Origin: Adiantum capillus-veneris
Taxonomy: Eukaryota > Streptophyta > Polypodiopsida > Polypodiales > Pteridaceae
Length of the DNA: 64,000 bases
Reading direction: 5' to 3'
NCBI GenBank assembly: GCA_014529385.2
Contig: CM043969.1
Location: 34,672,446-34,736,445, forward strand
The translations under genes were made by a program, and so were the position numbers. The notes beneath the pieces are model-generated. The model was not told where the DNA came from and did no database searches. It worked only from the letters and a program-made list of their open reading frames with translations. Of this stretch, positions 10,913-20,545 are shown piece by piece; position 1 is the stretch's first letter; each line of letters starts with the position of its first letter.

Positions 10913-11389
10913 TTGTTTCCCAAATTCTAAATGTGTATGCTAGGATTGTGTTATTTAACGATTTCTAAGCTCTAGTTGCCTTTAATTTAGATAAATTATC
11001 ATGATTGTATGAGTCTATTTTGATTTATCTACTATAAAATTTAAGAATAAACCTCCAATATAGTTTTTGGAAAGAGGATTTGTATGACATCAGTGCTTTT
11101 CAAAATTCAACAAATGCTTCTAGAAGTAGCTTCTCAAAAAATGAGGTGTCAAAAAAACCAATTGATATGATTTTAAAGAAGCATATAGATTGATTACAGC
11201 AATTAAAAAAGATAATATGTAAAGGCAAATACTATTAAACACTCTTGTCATAATTTGGCGACCTTAATCCATGTATAACAAAATACTTGGTCATGGTTTT
11301 GTAGCATGCTATCAATTTTTAAATACATGATAGTTTAAACAACATTCAAACTAATATTTCACGTACACTTAAAAGTCAAAAAAATACTA

Positions 11390-12040
11390 TATAGTATCCA
11401 ATGGCTATAAGACCATGAGATGCCATCTATTGCACCTATGGCCTTAAGGCCATATGGTGCTCTTTGTAGACATGTCTATGACTTTAATATGTCTCTTTAT
11501 GACCTCAATGCCATAGGGTTAGGATTGTTAGCTGGTCCCAACGTATAAAGAGGTCCAGTCCTTCAAAGCCATATGGGACTTTATTTATGTGCCACCCTAT
11601 GTCCCTAAGGCTGTAGGTTGTCTTAGGGCCACAAGATGTTGTTTATGCCAATAAGAAACCCTTCTATGCTCTATGTTGGCACACTATGTCCCCAGGCGCA
11701 CAAGGTGTGCCTCGTATGCTAGTTAGAAACCCTTTATTCTATATGTTGTTACCATATGGCCTTAGACCATAGGGTGCCCTCTGTGCTAGTAAGAAATCCT
11801 CTATACTCTGTGTTTGCACCCTATGGACCTAGGGCCACAAGGTACCCTCTATGCTAGTAAGAAATCCTCTACGCTCAATATTGAGACCATGTGGCCCCAA
11901 AGCCATAGGATATCCTCTATGGTAGTGAGAAAAATCCTCTATGATCTATGTTCACAAACAATTAAAAAATCTAAACAATACTATAGAGTATCCTATGGCC
12001 CTAAGACCATAAGATGTCATCTATTGCACCTATAATTCCA
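11390..12040. repeat. Palindrome-rich cluster (CCTATGGCC...GGCCATAGGG type)
   Basis: Imperfect palindromes such as CTATGGCCTTAAGGCCATATGG (split around TTAA) recur every 60-80 bp, mixed with variants of CCCTATGGCC and CATAGGGTGCC, and with the phrase AGTAAGAAATCCTCTA repeated in between. Similar clusters lie at 19200-19870 and 25610-26190. 10913-11389 and 12041-12739 are AT-rich with no recognisable gene. Confidence 0.75.
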
Positions 12041-12739
12041 TTTGGTATTTTATTTAGCTATACAAAGTTAGATGAGGCACTTACTTAGATAAACTATCAT
12101 AATTCTAACTTTGAAATTATTTCTTAACACAAAACTACAATATAAAAACTCATAATCTAAGTTTGTACCAAAGAATCAATGTTAAGATGAAGATGTTTTA
12201 CATCAAGTACATGCTTTAAAACTTCACTCAAAGGTTTTAGAGATGGTGTCTCAAAAAAAGGAGGTGTTTAAAAACACCATTTGATGTGAGTAATACGAAT
12301 TGTATACATTGATTATGTCAAAATATTATGAAGTATAAACATAAAGATTACCACCAACTTGACAGTTTCATAAAAAAGATGGTCTTCATCGCATGTACAA
12401 TAAAAGACTAACTAGAAAGAGTATGATATCTCCAAGATTGAGGGTGTTCAAAAAACACCGTTTTGTAACACTACCAAATTTCAAGAAATTCTGATTGTTT
12501 GGATCACTAAATAAAGACAATTAATAAGAAGAAAAAGTTAACAATACCATAGAAGCATCAAACAATGAAACCAAAGAACTTGAATGAGAGAAGTCTCCTG
12601 ACAATAGGATGCAATTCATTAAAAAAACAGTTTAAAGATGTTTCAAGATATCCCACAACATTCCATCAAGTTTAAATTTTGAAAAGTACACATTGCCAAA
12701 TACTTGGTAGATGCTATTTAGAATACTTAACTAGTACAC

Positions 12740-13522
12740 TTAAAATGGCCTCCTTCTCTTGAGATTTTGAGTCCTTTGAGACATATCAAATTGCATTACA
12801 TAGTGAGTCTCAGGATTAGGATGGAACATTACAAACTTTCTTATGGTATAGTCTCTGTTGTCTTTAGCATACAACCATCCACATAACCATGGAACAATTT
12901 CATCTTTTAAAAAACATTGAAGCAATTGAGTAGGTTGGTTCCAAAACTTTGGAAAAATCATATAAGTTCCTTGCATATTCCACATCACTCGATATGGACT
13001 ATCATCAAATATTATAGTGTTGCCCCATCTAAATAATCAAATATCTTCCATATGGTTGAAAGATTTTTGTGATAGGCTCGTTTGTAACCGATCATGAAAT
13101 TTGAATTTTGGCAACACCAGTTATCCATAATCATCTTGAATTTGTGACTTTGTGTAGGAAAACAGGTATTGATTATGTGTTGAGCTTTTTGTAAACGATG
13201 GCAGCTCCAAATCCAAACCTCAAAGAACTAAAAGCAAAATCTTAAGAAATACTCTGCATCTGGACGCACCGCATACACCTCATTGTTATCTTCTACAATG
13301 CACATGTACTTGGTCCAAGTTGGCCTTGATTGAAGCTCAAATGTTACAAGAAGCACACCCTCTAAATCCAAGATAAGCGTTCTTTTGTCCTGTTTGAAAG
13401 ATGTTGGTAGATAATGGAACCATTGCTCTTGGTTTGAATGTGATATTTGATGTAATATGAAAGGGAGTTCCTCTATTTTGTGATAGTCTAATAGCAAAAC
13501 ATTTTTTCTTAGAAGCCCTGAA
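12740..13522 (-). pseudogene. FCP1/NIF-type HAD phosphatase remnant
   Basis: Reading on the minus strand from a splice-acceptor-like TCATTTCAG at about 13523, the frame gives RTLILDLEGVLLVTFE (HAD motif I, normally DxDxT/V, here D-L-E), then VYAVRPDAEYFLRFCF, which fits the RP...FL..CF helix of NIF/FCP1 (RNA polymerase II CTD phosphatase-like) domains. After an in-frame TAG at 13228-13230 the same frame continues FFEVWIWS, and one frameshift later comes NTIIFDDSPYRVMWN (HAD motif III, DDSPY, near 12991-13009) and PWLCGWLYAKD. Family members dephosphorylate Ser/Thr in proteins, classically the polymerase II CTD. The stop, the frameshift and the altered motif I indicate a non-functional copy. 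It lies opposite in orientation to the H3-fold gene. Confidence 0.8.
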
Positions 13523-13986
13523 ATGATTAAAAAAAAAAGTTAATAGAAAGATCTTAAGTGTGTTGAAGACCTTAGGGACATAGGGTGCTAATTTGTGGTT
13601 ACACTTAGTAAATCCTATGCAAGAACACATGCCAAACTATGACCCTATGGCCTTAGATTCATAGGGTGTTGAGACCATAAAGTGAAATTCCCCCAAGGTT
13701 ATAGAGCAAGATTTGACCTTATGAGCATGTAGATTGTCCTTGATGGCACAGTGAACTCAAATTTCAAAGCAAACAACTATAAAAGATTTAAAAAAAAAAG
13801 AGCATTTGGCACATGAAACTCAGAAGTTACTTATAGTATTGAAAGACAACTTAAAAAACTATTAATCATTTACATCTTCATATATCTTGAAACCCTAAGC
13901 ACTCTAACAAAGTCTCTGAGTACATAAAGATCTTTGTAAATGACAAAATGTTACAAAACATTGCTCCATCATTTCTTGATATAGGG

Positions 13987-14473
13987 CTATTTGAGATCAT
14001 ACTGAATTTTTAGATGCTTTATATAATTCCTGGCTTCATGTACTTTGATCACAGGCTCCTTGTATCCCAATTTTTGGGCCAGCATGATTGCTTCTGTACC
14101 TTTCAAGGCTGATAATGATTTGATATTCTTTAAGAACCTTACTTTTTCTCGATCACGTGCTGAAAGTTTCTTGTCTTTACTTCGAGTGGACATTCCACTA
14201 GTGCTAGATGTTGTAACTTTCTCATCGTCGTGTGAAGAGGATGCGAAAATTCTGGTAGCCTTCCCTTGGAGTAGGTTTTTCCTAGAAAAATTAGATTTCT
14301 CTCCTCCCACTCCGCAACAACCTTGTGTATACGGTTATAAGGCTCATGACCTTGAGCAATGGGTGCTTATCCATATAAATGAGACCCTGTAACTGTGCGA
14401 ATGTCATTAACATGATTGAGAGCTTTGATATATGGTAGCAGCTCCCCAAGGACGATATTATCCTTCTCATCAT
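13987..14473 (-). other. Possible upstream exon(s) of the minus-strand HAD gene, unrecognised
   Basis: On the minus strand 13987-14310 is open for about 107 codons: a Ser/Lys-rich basic segment (SRKNLLQGKATRIFASSSHD, then STRSKDKKLSARDREKVRF) and a helical segment containing LKGTEAIMLAQKLGYKEP. The frame is open beyond its first residue, which is not an ATG. A second short frame covers 14291-14473. They lie about 0.5 kb upstream of the HAD exon on the same strand and could be its N-terminal exons; this is inference from position. No known domain was recognised. Confidence 0.4.
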
Positions 14474-14889
14474 TAGGAGAAATATGAACCTTGCATGGGC
14501 CTTGTAAGGAATCCTAATTTTTAGGGATTAAGGATAATGTTGTGTGGGGTTTAGGGGGCAAGGGCATTGAAGATGGTAGTTTTGAGTAGGCTTTTCTAGC
14601 CTTTTTTTTAGACAAATGTAGGATGTGGACCTAAAGGGTTGCTTTCTCTCTCTAGCTTTTTTTAAAGTGAAGGAAGCATAGGGGTGTGTCCACATCAGCA
14701 ATTCCGTGGGTCAAAAAGAGTCAAAATTTGACTTTTTAAAAAAAGTTTCATTTTTATTTGTTTTTTACTTAAAACTCCCTCCCAACATATATACATATCC
14801 AAAAATCATTTTTTGACCCATTTTTTAACCCAGAAGCTTAGAAAGTCCATTTTATCAAAAATCTTTTCTCCCAAAAAGTAATAAACATT

Positions 14890-15062
14890 TTGTTCTCTCC
14901 TCCTCCTCCCTCCTCCCTCCTCCCTCCTCTCTCCCTCCCCCTCTCCTCTCCCTCTCTGCCTCTACCTTCCTCCTCCTCCCAAATCTCTCCCTCCCCCCCC
15001 TCCCTCCTTCTCTCCTCCCATCCTGCTCGGCCTCTCTACCCTTCCCCCTCTATCTTTTCATC
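14890..15062 (+). promoter_or_regulatory. Pyrimidine-rich leader before the H3-fold gene
   Basis: About 170 bp are almost pure C and T (runs of CTCCTCCTCC and CCCTCTCC), ending about 27 bp before the ATG at 15089. Such tracts are common in plant promoters and 5' leaders, so this probably belongs to the H3-fold gene. No clear TATA box was fixed. Confidence 0.45.
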
Positions 15063-15088
15063 ATTTGCTTCCTCACGCAACAACTTCC

Positions 15089-16994
15089 ATGGTGCTCACG
15101 GACATCACAAATGGTTTGCTTCCACCACCACGTACTCCGCACACCAAAAGCATACATATTCGCTTACCCACGGCATTTGCACCGAAGACCACTAGTGAGG
15201 GTGATCAAAGGTCATCACAGGAACATCGCACCGCTTGTGAGACCAATGTTGACATTTGGGTGGATGGCCATTTGTACCCTTACAATCCTATAAGCCGCTT
15301 CCATCCACCGTTTAATAGCCTTTCCACATTTATTCAATTTCTTGGGAGGAGAGAAGCAGGCTTGTTAGGCTATTGCAAGCGGCTGTGTATGGGTGCAGGT
15401 GCTTCTTTGCATATGTGGATGCACGAATGTCAAGCTCTTCACCTCAAGACGACGGCATTACAAGAGAGTGTTGCCTCTTCGAACAGGGTAGTTAAAAGTC
15501 TTGAACAACAAATGCAAGAAAAGGAGTCCCACATCTAGAAGCTTACCAACACCATCACATACTTGAAAGAAACACCCCTTGGTGCAAGGGAACGCAAACG
15601 CCCGTATTCATCCATTGAAACTCTTGCACATTCCAGAGGAGTACGCAAACGACGAGTTACAGCCACAAGGTGATTTGGTCTTTACTTGCATGATGCATTC
15701 CTACTTCACACTATTTTCTAACATTTATGTTTATTTGTTGCCAGAAACTTCATCCAGGAGGCATGCGGTGGAACAAGCCAAGATAATCAAGTCAACCTTC
15801 TCACTAGTTGTCTCAATACCGAGGACGTGATTTCTATCTTACAATCACCTGGAGGTAAGCAGATTAAGGATGCAGTCACCAAGGACCTTATGCGTAAATT
15901 AAGAAATGTGGTTAGTGATGATGATGTTCAACAAGCTTGTGATGAGGCTAGAATCAGCACCAAAGCCTATCAGGCTATTTTTCAACTCCTAAAGGATGCC
16001 CTCAAAGAACATGGCATTGTGGAAAACCTATTTCCCGTTCCTCACAAGGTCAAGCTCGCAAAGAAGGCCACAAACGAAGATGTGTTCTCCCGCATTGGGA
16101 CATACCTACACATTGATGACACAATGCCAACTTCCCTTTATGCTTCGTGCGCAACAAAGACAAGGGGAAAAGGTAAGAAACAATCCATAAGATCTTCGGA
16201 GAAGGGCTTTCCTTACACAATGTGGAACAATATTTTCATGGATCTTAGAAGGCTTCAAGAAGCCATGCTTAGATTTTACGAGCTACCTGAAGAAGGTGAC
16301 ACACTTTACTTTTTTCTTTGGTATTATTCTTATCATAGATGCTGAAGTTTAAGGTCAGCAAACATCAGAGTCCGATAGGGAGCAGCCGTCGCGCCCCCAA
16401 TCACAAGCAGGACCATCCAGGACTCGGGTGGTCCATATAGACACCAAATCAGAGAGTGAGCCACCACGGCTGCGAGAAAAAATACCGCGCACACACCGGG
16501 TGGTCGTTGGGGGGAAGACATTGCCTCAAGGCCAGGGAGCTCTCCCCACACGACAAGATCGGCAACCAAGGGAAGAAGAAGAATCAGAAGAGGCTGCAGA
16601 AGCAGCCCCTAAGCATGTAAATAGGCGCAAGTCTAAGTTTTTCAAGAAGCCTAAACGCCGCCCGCCAGCAAATGTGCAAGTGCCCCTAAGACAACCGCAG
16701 CGGCGCCGAAAAATAGCAAGGGCATTTGCAGAAATCCGCCACTACCAGAAGACGACGGAGCTATTGATTCGACGCGCCCCCTTTGCTCGCACTGTGAAGG
16801 AGGTGCTTCAAAGCTATGGAAATCAGTATAGAATGCAAGCAATAGTGCTAGAGGCTATTCAAGAAGCTGCAGAGGCCCACATCATTTTGGTGTTGGAAGA
16901 TACCAACCTATGCGCCATTCATGCAAAGCGAGTGACAATACAGCCAAAAGATATGCAGCTTGCACGTCGATTGCGACGAGACTTCGAGCATTAG
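15089..16994 (+). CDS. Three-exon gene: unrecognised N-terminus fused to a divergent histone H3 fold
   Basis: Exons 15089-15669, 15745-16295 and 16369-16994 join in frame through GT-AG introns of 75 and 73 bp (phases 2 and 1) to give 585 codons. The ATG at 15089 lies in a TCCATGG context. Residues about 115-170 look like a coiled coil; exon 2 is helical ([20 protein letters not shown]) and unrecognised; exon 3 opens with an acidic, Pro/Arg-rich linker, then basic [15 protein letters not shown]. The last 87 residues are an H3 fold: [15 protein letters not shown] (alpha-N), [14 protein letters not shown] (alpha-1), [11 protein letters not shown] in alpha-2, [15 protein letters not shown] and [11 protein letters not shown] (alpha-3). 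Loop 1 has ordinary H3 length. The ARTKQTARKS-type tail is absent. One TAG at 15536-15538 (codon 150) interrupts exon 1; it may be decay or a mis-modelled splice. The H3 match is strong; the function of the rest is unknown. Confidence 0.8.
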
Positions 16995-17144
16995 CCGAAG
17001 TTATCCCTCTTTTTGTATTGCACACCCTTATCTTTGTAATGATTTGACTTTCCAATGACAATATGATCAACAATTGTGTCTACTCTGTCTATTATCTTTG
17101 TAATTTCAAGTTCTGTATGTAATTGCAGTATTCAGTAAATTTGT

Positions 17145-17277
17145 GCATTTTAAGTACCCTTGGGAGTAGATAAGCCTATAAGGGGCCAAAAAAAGCTTGG
17201 CCACAACGGCGCGCAAATGGCCCATCCAAAACTGATGGATGGGCCATTTGCGCGCCCTTGTGGCCAGGCCTTTTTCT
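17145..17277. mobile_element. Foldback (MITE-like) element, copy 1, 3'-truncated
   Basis: Starts TTAAGTACCCTTGGGAGTAG and includes the long hairpin GGCGCGCAAATGGCCCATCC / GGATGGGCCATTTGCGCGCC around a short AAAACTGAT loop. It stops at TTTTTCTGCA, where the second H3 copy begins; the right arm found in the other copies is missing. Confidence 0.8.
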
Positions 17278-17661
17278 GCATGTAAATAGGCGCAAGTCTA
17301 AGTTTTTCAAGAAGCCTAAACGCCGCCCGCCAGCAAATGTGCAAGTGCCCCTAAGACAACCGCAGCGGCGCCGAAAAATAGCAAGGGCATTTGCAGAAAT
17401 CCGCCACTACCAGAAGACGACGGAGCTATTGATTCGACGCGCCCCCTTTGCTCGCACTGTGAAGGAGGTGCTTCAAAGCTATGGAAATCAGTATAGAATG
17501 CAAGCAATAGCGCTAGAGGCTATTCAAGAAGCTGCAGAGGCCCACATCATTTTGGTGTTGGAAGATACCAACCTATGCGCCATTCATGCAAAGCGAGTGA
17601 CAATACAGCCAAAAGATATGCAGCTTGCACGTCGATTGCGACGAGACTTCGAGCATTAGCC
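17258..17661 (+). pseudogene. Second, promoterless copy of the H3 fold
   Basis: This frame encodes the basic linker ([17 protein letters not shown]) and the complete H3 fold to the same DFEH end, with one amino-acid change (IVLEA to IALEA in alpha-2). Upstream it reads through foldback-element sequence; I found no in-frame ATG between about 17215 and the fold, and exons 1-2 are missing. It therefore looks like an untranslated by-product of the 665-bp duplication, although it could serve as an alternative 3' exon by splicing. Confidence 0.75.
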
Positions 17662-17807
17662 GAAGTTATCCCTCTTTTTGTATTGCACACCCTTATCTTT
17701 GTAATGATTTGACTTTCCAATGACAATATGATCAACAATTGTGTCTACTCTGTCTATTATCTTTGTAATTTCAAGTTCTGTATGTAATTGCAGTATTCAG
17801 TAAATTT

Positions 17808-17995
17808 GTGCATTTTAAGTACCCTTGGGAGTAGATAAGCCTATAAGGGGCCAAAAAAAGCTTGGCCACAACGGCGCGCAAATGGCCCATCCAAAACTGA
17901 TGGATGGGCCATTTGCGCGCCCTTGTGGCCAGGCCTTTTTCTGCCCCTTTTAGGCTTATCTACCCCCAAGGGTACTTAAAATGCACAAATTTACT
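17808..17995. mobile_element. Foldback (MITE-like) element, copy 2, full length
   Basis: About 188 bp, almost entirely self-complementary: it begins TGCATTTTAAGTACCCTTGG and ends with the inverse CAAGGGTACTTAAAATGCA, with the GGCGCGCAAATGGCCC hairpin in the middle. Too small to encode anything; it would need enzymes in trans. Confidence 0.85.
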
Positions 17996-18333
17996 AAAAC
18001 CTAGTGGATTTCATCAATATTTTATATGGATCCTTGTGGACACCTTTTTTTGGTCATTTCAAGCTTTGAATTCCTTATAGGATATCAAAACAAATAACAT
18101 ATTGTGATACCAAGTGTCTATGCAACATTAATTTGGATTTTTCAAATGTCCAATGTAATTGGACTTTTTGGTGGAGGGGTGTACTAGGTAGAGCTAAAGC
18201 AGGTGATAGTGTGTTGGAAAATTCATTTCATAATTGATTTCAACTTTTCTAGTGTCCTTGAGTCTGAACATATGCTAGAATTGCCATAAAAAGGGTGCAT
18301 TTAAATGAATGATGCAAAACCAATCCATTGCAG

Positions 18334-18522
18334 TATATTTGTGCTTTTTAAGTACCCTAGGGGGTAGATTGGCTTATAAGGGGCAAAAAAATGCCTGGCC
18401 ACAAGGGCGCGCAAATAGCCCATCCAAAACTGATGGATGGGCCACTTGCGCGCCCTTGTGGCCAGGCCTTTTTCTGCCCCTTTTAGGCTTATCTACCCCC
18501 AAGGGTACTTAAAATGCACAAA
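18334..18522. mobile_element. Foldback (MITE-like) element, copy 3
   Basis: A diverged copy beginning TTTGTGCTTTTTAAGTACCC and ending GGGTACTTAAAATGCACAAA, with the same GC-rich hairpin (ATAGCCCATCC / GGATGGGCCACT, so mismatched at two places). Confidence 0.85.
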
Positions 18523-18782
18523 TTTACTAAAACCTATTGGTTTTGCATCAATATTTTACATGGATCCTTGTGGACACCTTTTTTTGGTCATTTCAAGCTT
18601 TGAATTCCTTATAGGATATCAAAACAAATAACATATTGTGAAACCAAGTGTCTATGCAACATTAATTTGGATTTTTTAAATGTCCAATGTAATTGGACTT
18701 TTTGGTTGAGGGGTGTACTAGGTAGAGCTAAAGCAAGTGATAGTGTGCTGGAAAATTCATTTCATAATTGATTTCAGCTTTT

Positions 18783-19022
18783 CTAGTGTCCTCGAGAATT
18801 TCTTAGCTTGTCATGTAGCAATCGGAACATTGTATCAAGGTTTTTTGCAAAGAAATGATTGTATAATGTATAAACATTGTTTAATTTTGTAAATTGGAAG
18901 TAGAAGGCAATGAAAGTTCCAAAACATGTTGCAATGCCATAAGGAGAATCCAACACAAATACTTTTGCCCCTAAGGATTTGTAAATCAAAGTGCATGGTG
19001 AGCCGGACCTTCCATCCACCAA
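18783..19022 (-). other. Possible coding fragment, unrecognised
   Basis: A 79-codon minus-strand frame contains GSPCTLIYKSLGAKVFVLDS and PYGIATCFGTFIAFYF. The residue mix looks more protein-like than the surrounding AT-rich DNA, but I recognise no family and see no linked exon. It abuts the end of the 534-bp duplication. Confidence 0.25.
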
Positions 19023-19199
19023 CAGATCAATGCATTTGTGAATTAAAGTACTTGCAAATATGATTTAAATGTTTGAATGTTATGATGATATTTGAAGGCA
19101 AAGACCCCTTCAACTGTGTGGCAAAGCAACAAATGTATGATGTATGATAATGATTCAATTTTGTATATCGTGTTGCATATTTATCACAGTATTAACTTA

Positions 19200-19870
19200 C
19201 ACATTTTGCTAGCATAGAGGACACCCTATGGCCCTAGGACCATAGGATGCCATCATATCCCATGTACAATTTCTCTTTTACCATAGAGGACATCTTATGG
19301 ATCTAGGGTCATAAGACGCCAAAATAGTGCATAAATGGCTTCTTATAAGTATACACGTAAACATAGTGCATAGAGGGAATTTTACTAGCATAAAGACCTC
19401 CCTATGGCCTTGGGACCATAGGGTGCCAACATAGAGCATAGAGGCCTTTTTATTAGCACCTTGTTGCCCTTGGGACGCCTTAGTGCCATAAAGTGGTTTT
19501 TGTATATATAGTAGAGAATTCTCACACACATGATACCTTGGTCACTATCTAGCCCTTGGACCATAGGATAGTAGTATAGAGGACACCATATAGCCCTAGG
19601 GTTTCCTTCTATCCCTAGGGCCATACACTGCCAACATATAGTATACATGGTTTCTTCATAGAGCAAACCTTTTATCCCTACACTATAGAGTAGAAACCGA
19701 GACCATGTAATGTATCCTACTAGCATAGAAGGCACCCTATGACCCTGAGGCCAAAGAGTACCAATTTAGGGCATAAAGGGTCTCTTCCTAAGTTGAAAGG
19801 CACCTTGTGGCCGTAGGAGCACCCTATGGCCCTAGGGCCATAGGGTGTCAACATAGTCAAATGGAAAAGA
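19200..19870. repeat. Second palindrome cluster
   Basis: Repeats of the CCCTATGGCCCTAGGG type every 60-75 bp. At 19820-19847 there is a perfect 28-bp palindrome made of the half-site CACCCTATGGCCCT and its reverse complement. The intact Copia inserted just after this cluster. Confidence 0.8.
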
Positions 19871-19956
19871 TTCAAGATATAAATTCCAATTCTCTGCATC
19901 ATCTAGAAGAGAAACAAAATCATAGTTTGGAACAAAATACTCGCACTTTATATCTT

Positions 19957-20183
19957 TGTTACCATATACATGTGGTAGTGATGTGTGTGAACACACTAGG
20001 ACCGCCGGGGCATTTTTTCCCTCTTTAGGAGGTTTTTTCCCCCGTGCATTGTATATACGCCCATCACTCTAGGGCTATCTATCTTTCCATTGCACACTAA
20101 GGAATACACTCTCTATTGTGTGCCTTGAGCTTCCTTCGTCTTCTCCAAGCTGTGTGTGTTTCTCTTCAACCCTAATTCCAACA
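19957..20183 (+). repeat. 5' LTR of the intact Copia
   Basis: 227 bp, TG...CA ends, carrying promoter and polyadenylation signals by analogy with other LTRs. It matches 24908-25134 throughout as I read them. Confidence 0.95.
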
Positions 20184-20185
20184 AT

Positions 20186-20197
20186 TGGTATCAGAGC
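20186..20197 (+). other. Copia primer-binding site
   Basis: TGGTATCAGAGC is complementary to the 3' end of plant initiator tRNA-Met, the usual primer of plant Copia elements; it starts 2 bp after the LTR. Confidence 0.9.
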
Positions 20198-20545
20198 AGG
20201 TCACGTCCTCCCGGGCTTAGTCGCCAGCTGCTCCAGCACACGCCTGCTCACTTTCCCCGATTTCAGTGAGCTTTGGCAAGCGTTCGCAGGTCGACAAATA
20301 TTTTGGGCGAGCTCGAAGAGCTCGGTCTGCTCAGAATTTTGATTTGGGCTCATTTCGGCCTCCGTTTCCACTACGGGCAGTACTGCACAGGTTATTTCGT
20401 CATTTTGTGCAGATTTTCTGTCAGTGCCGTTTTCTGCATAACAGGTGCCTTATAGTCTTCTACGGTTTGTGCTATATAGCACAAGTTGTTCCCGCTCCAT
20501 TTCTCCTATTTTCGGGCAGTTTTCACATCAGGTGCAGCATTTACC

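Larger units (their letters stand above)
16613..17942 (+). repeat. 665-bp tandem duplication covering the H3 fold and 3' flank
   Basis: 16613-17277 is repeated as 17278-17942. The word GCATGTAAATAGGCGCAAG occurs at 16613 and 17278, an offset of 665 bp. The copies differ at one position I noticed (T at 16848, C in the second copy). The junction joins the end of a partial foldback element to the basic linker upstream of the H3 fold, so the duplication broke inside the foldback element. Confidence 0.9.
17805..18795. repeat. About 534-bp tandem duplication (foldback element plus flank)
   Basis: GGATCCTTGTGGACACC occurs near 18028 and 18562, an offset of about 534 bp, and similarity covers the foldback element and some 260 bp after it, up to CTTTTCTAGTGTCCT. 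The copies are clearly more diverged than the 665-bp duplication. No gene is seen between 17662 and 18780. Confidence 0.8.

Noticed and set aside
13228-15538. Alternative genetic code with TAG as an amino acid
   Set aside because: The intact Copia and other frames end normally, and the affected genes also carry frameshifts and other stops; decay is simpler.
16700-16994. Naming the H3-fold gene a CENH3
   Set aside because: Loop 1 has canonical H3 length, while plant CENH3 normally has a longer loop; the tail is unlike both. Called H3-fold only.
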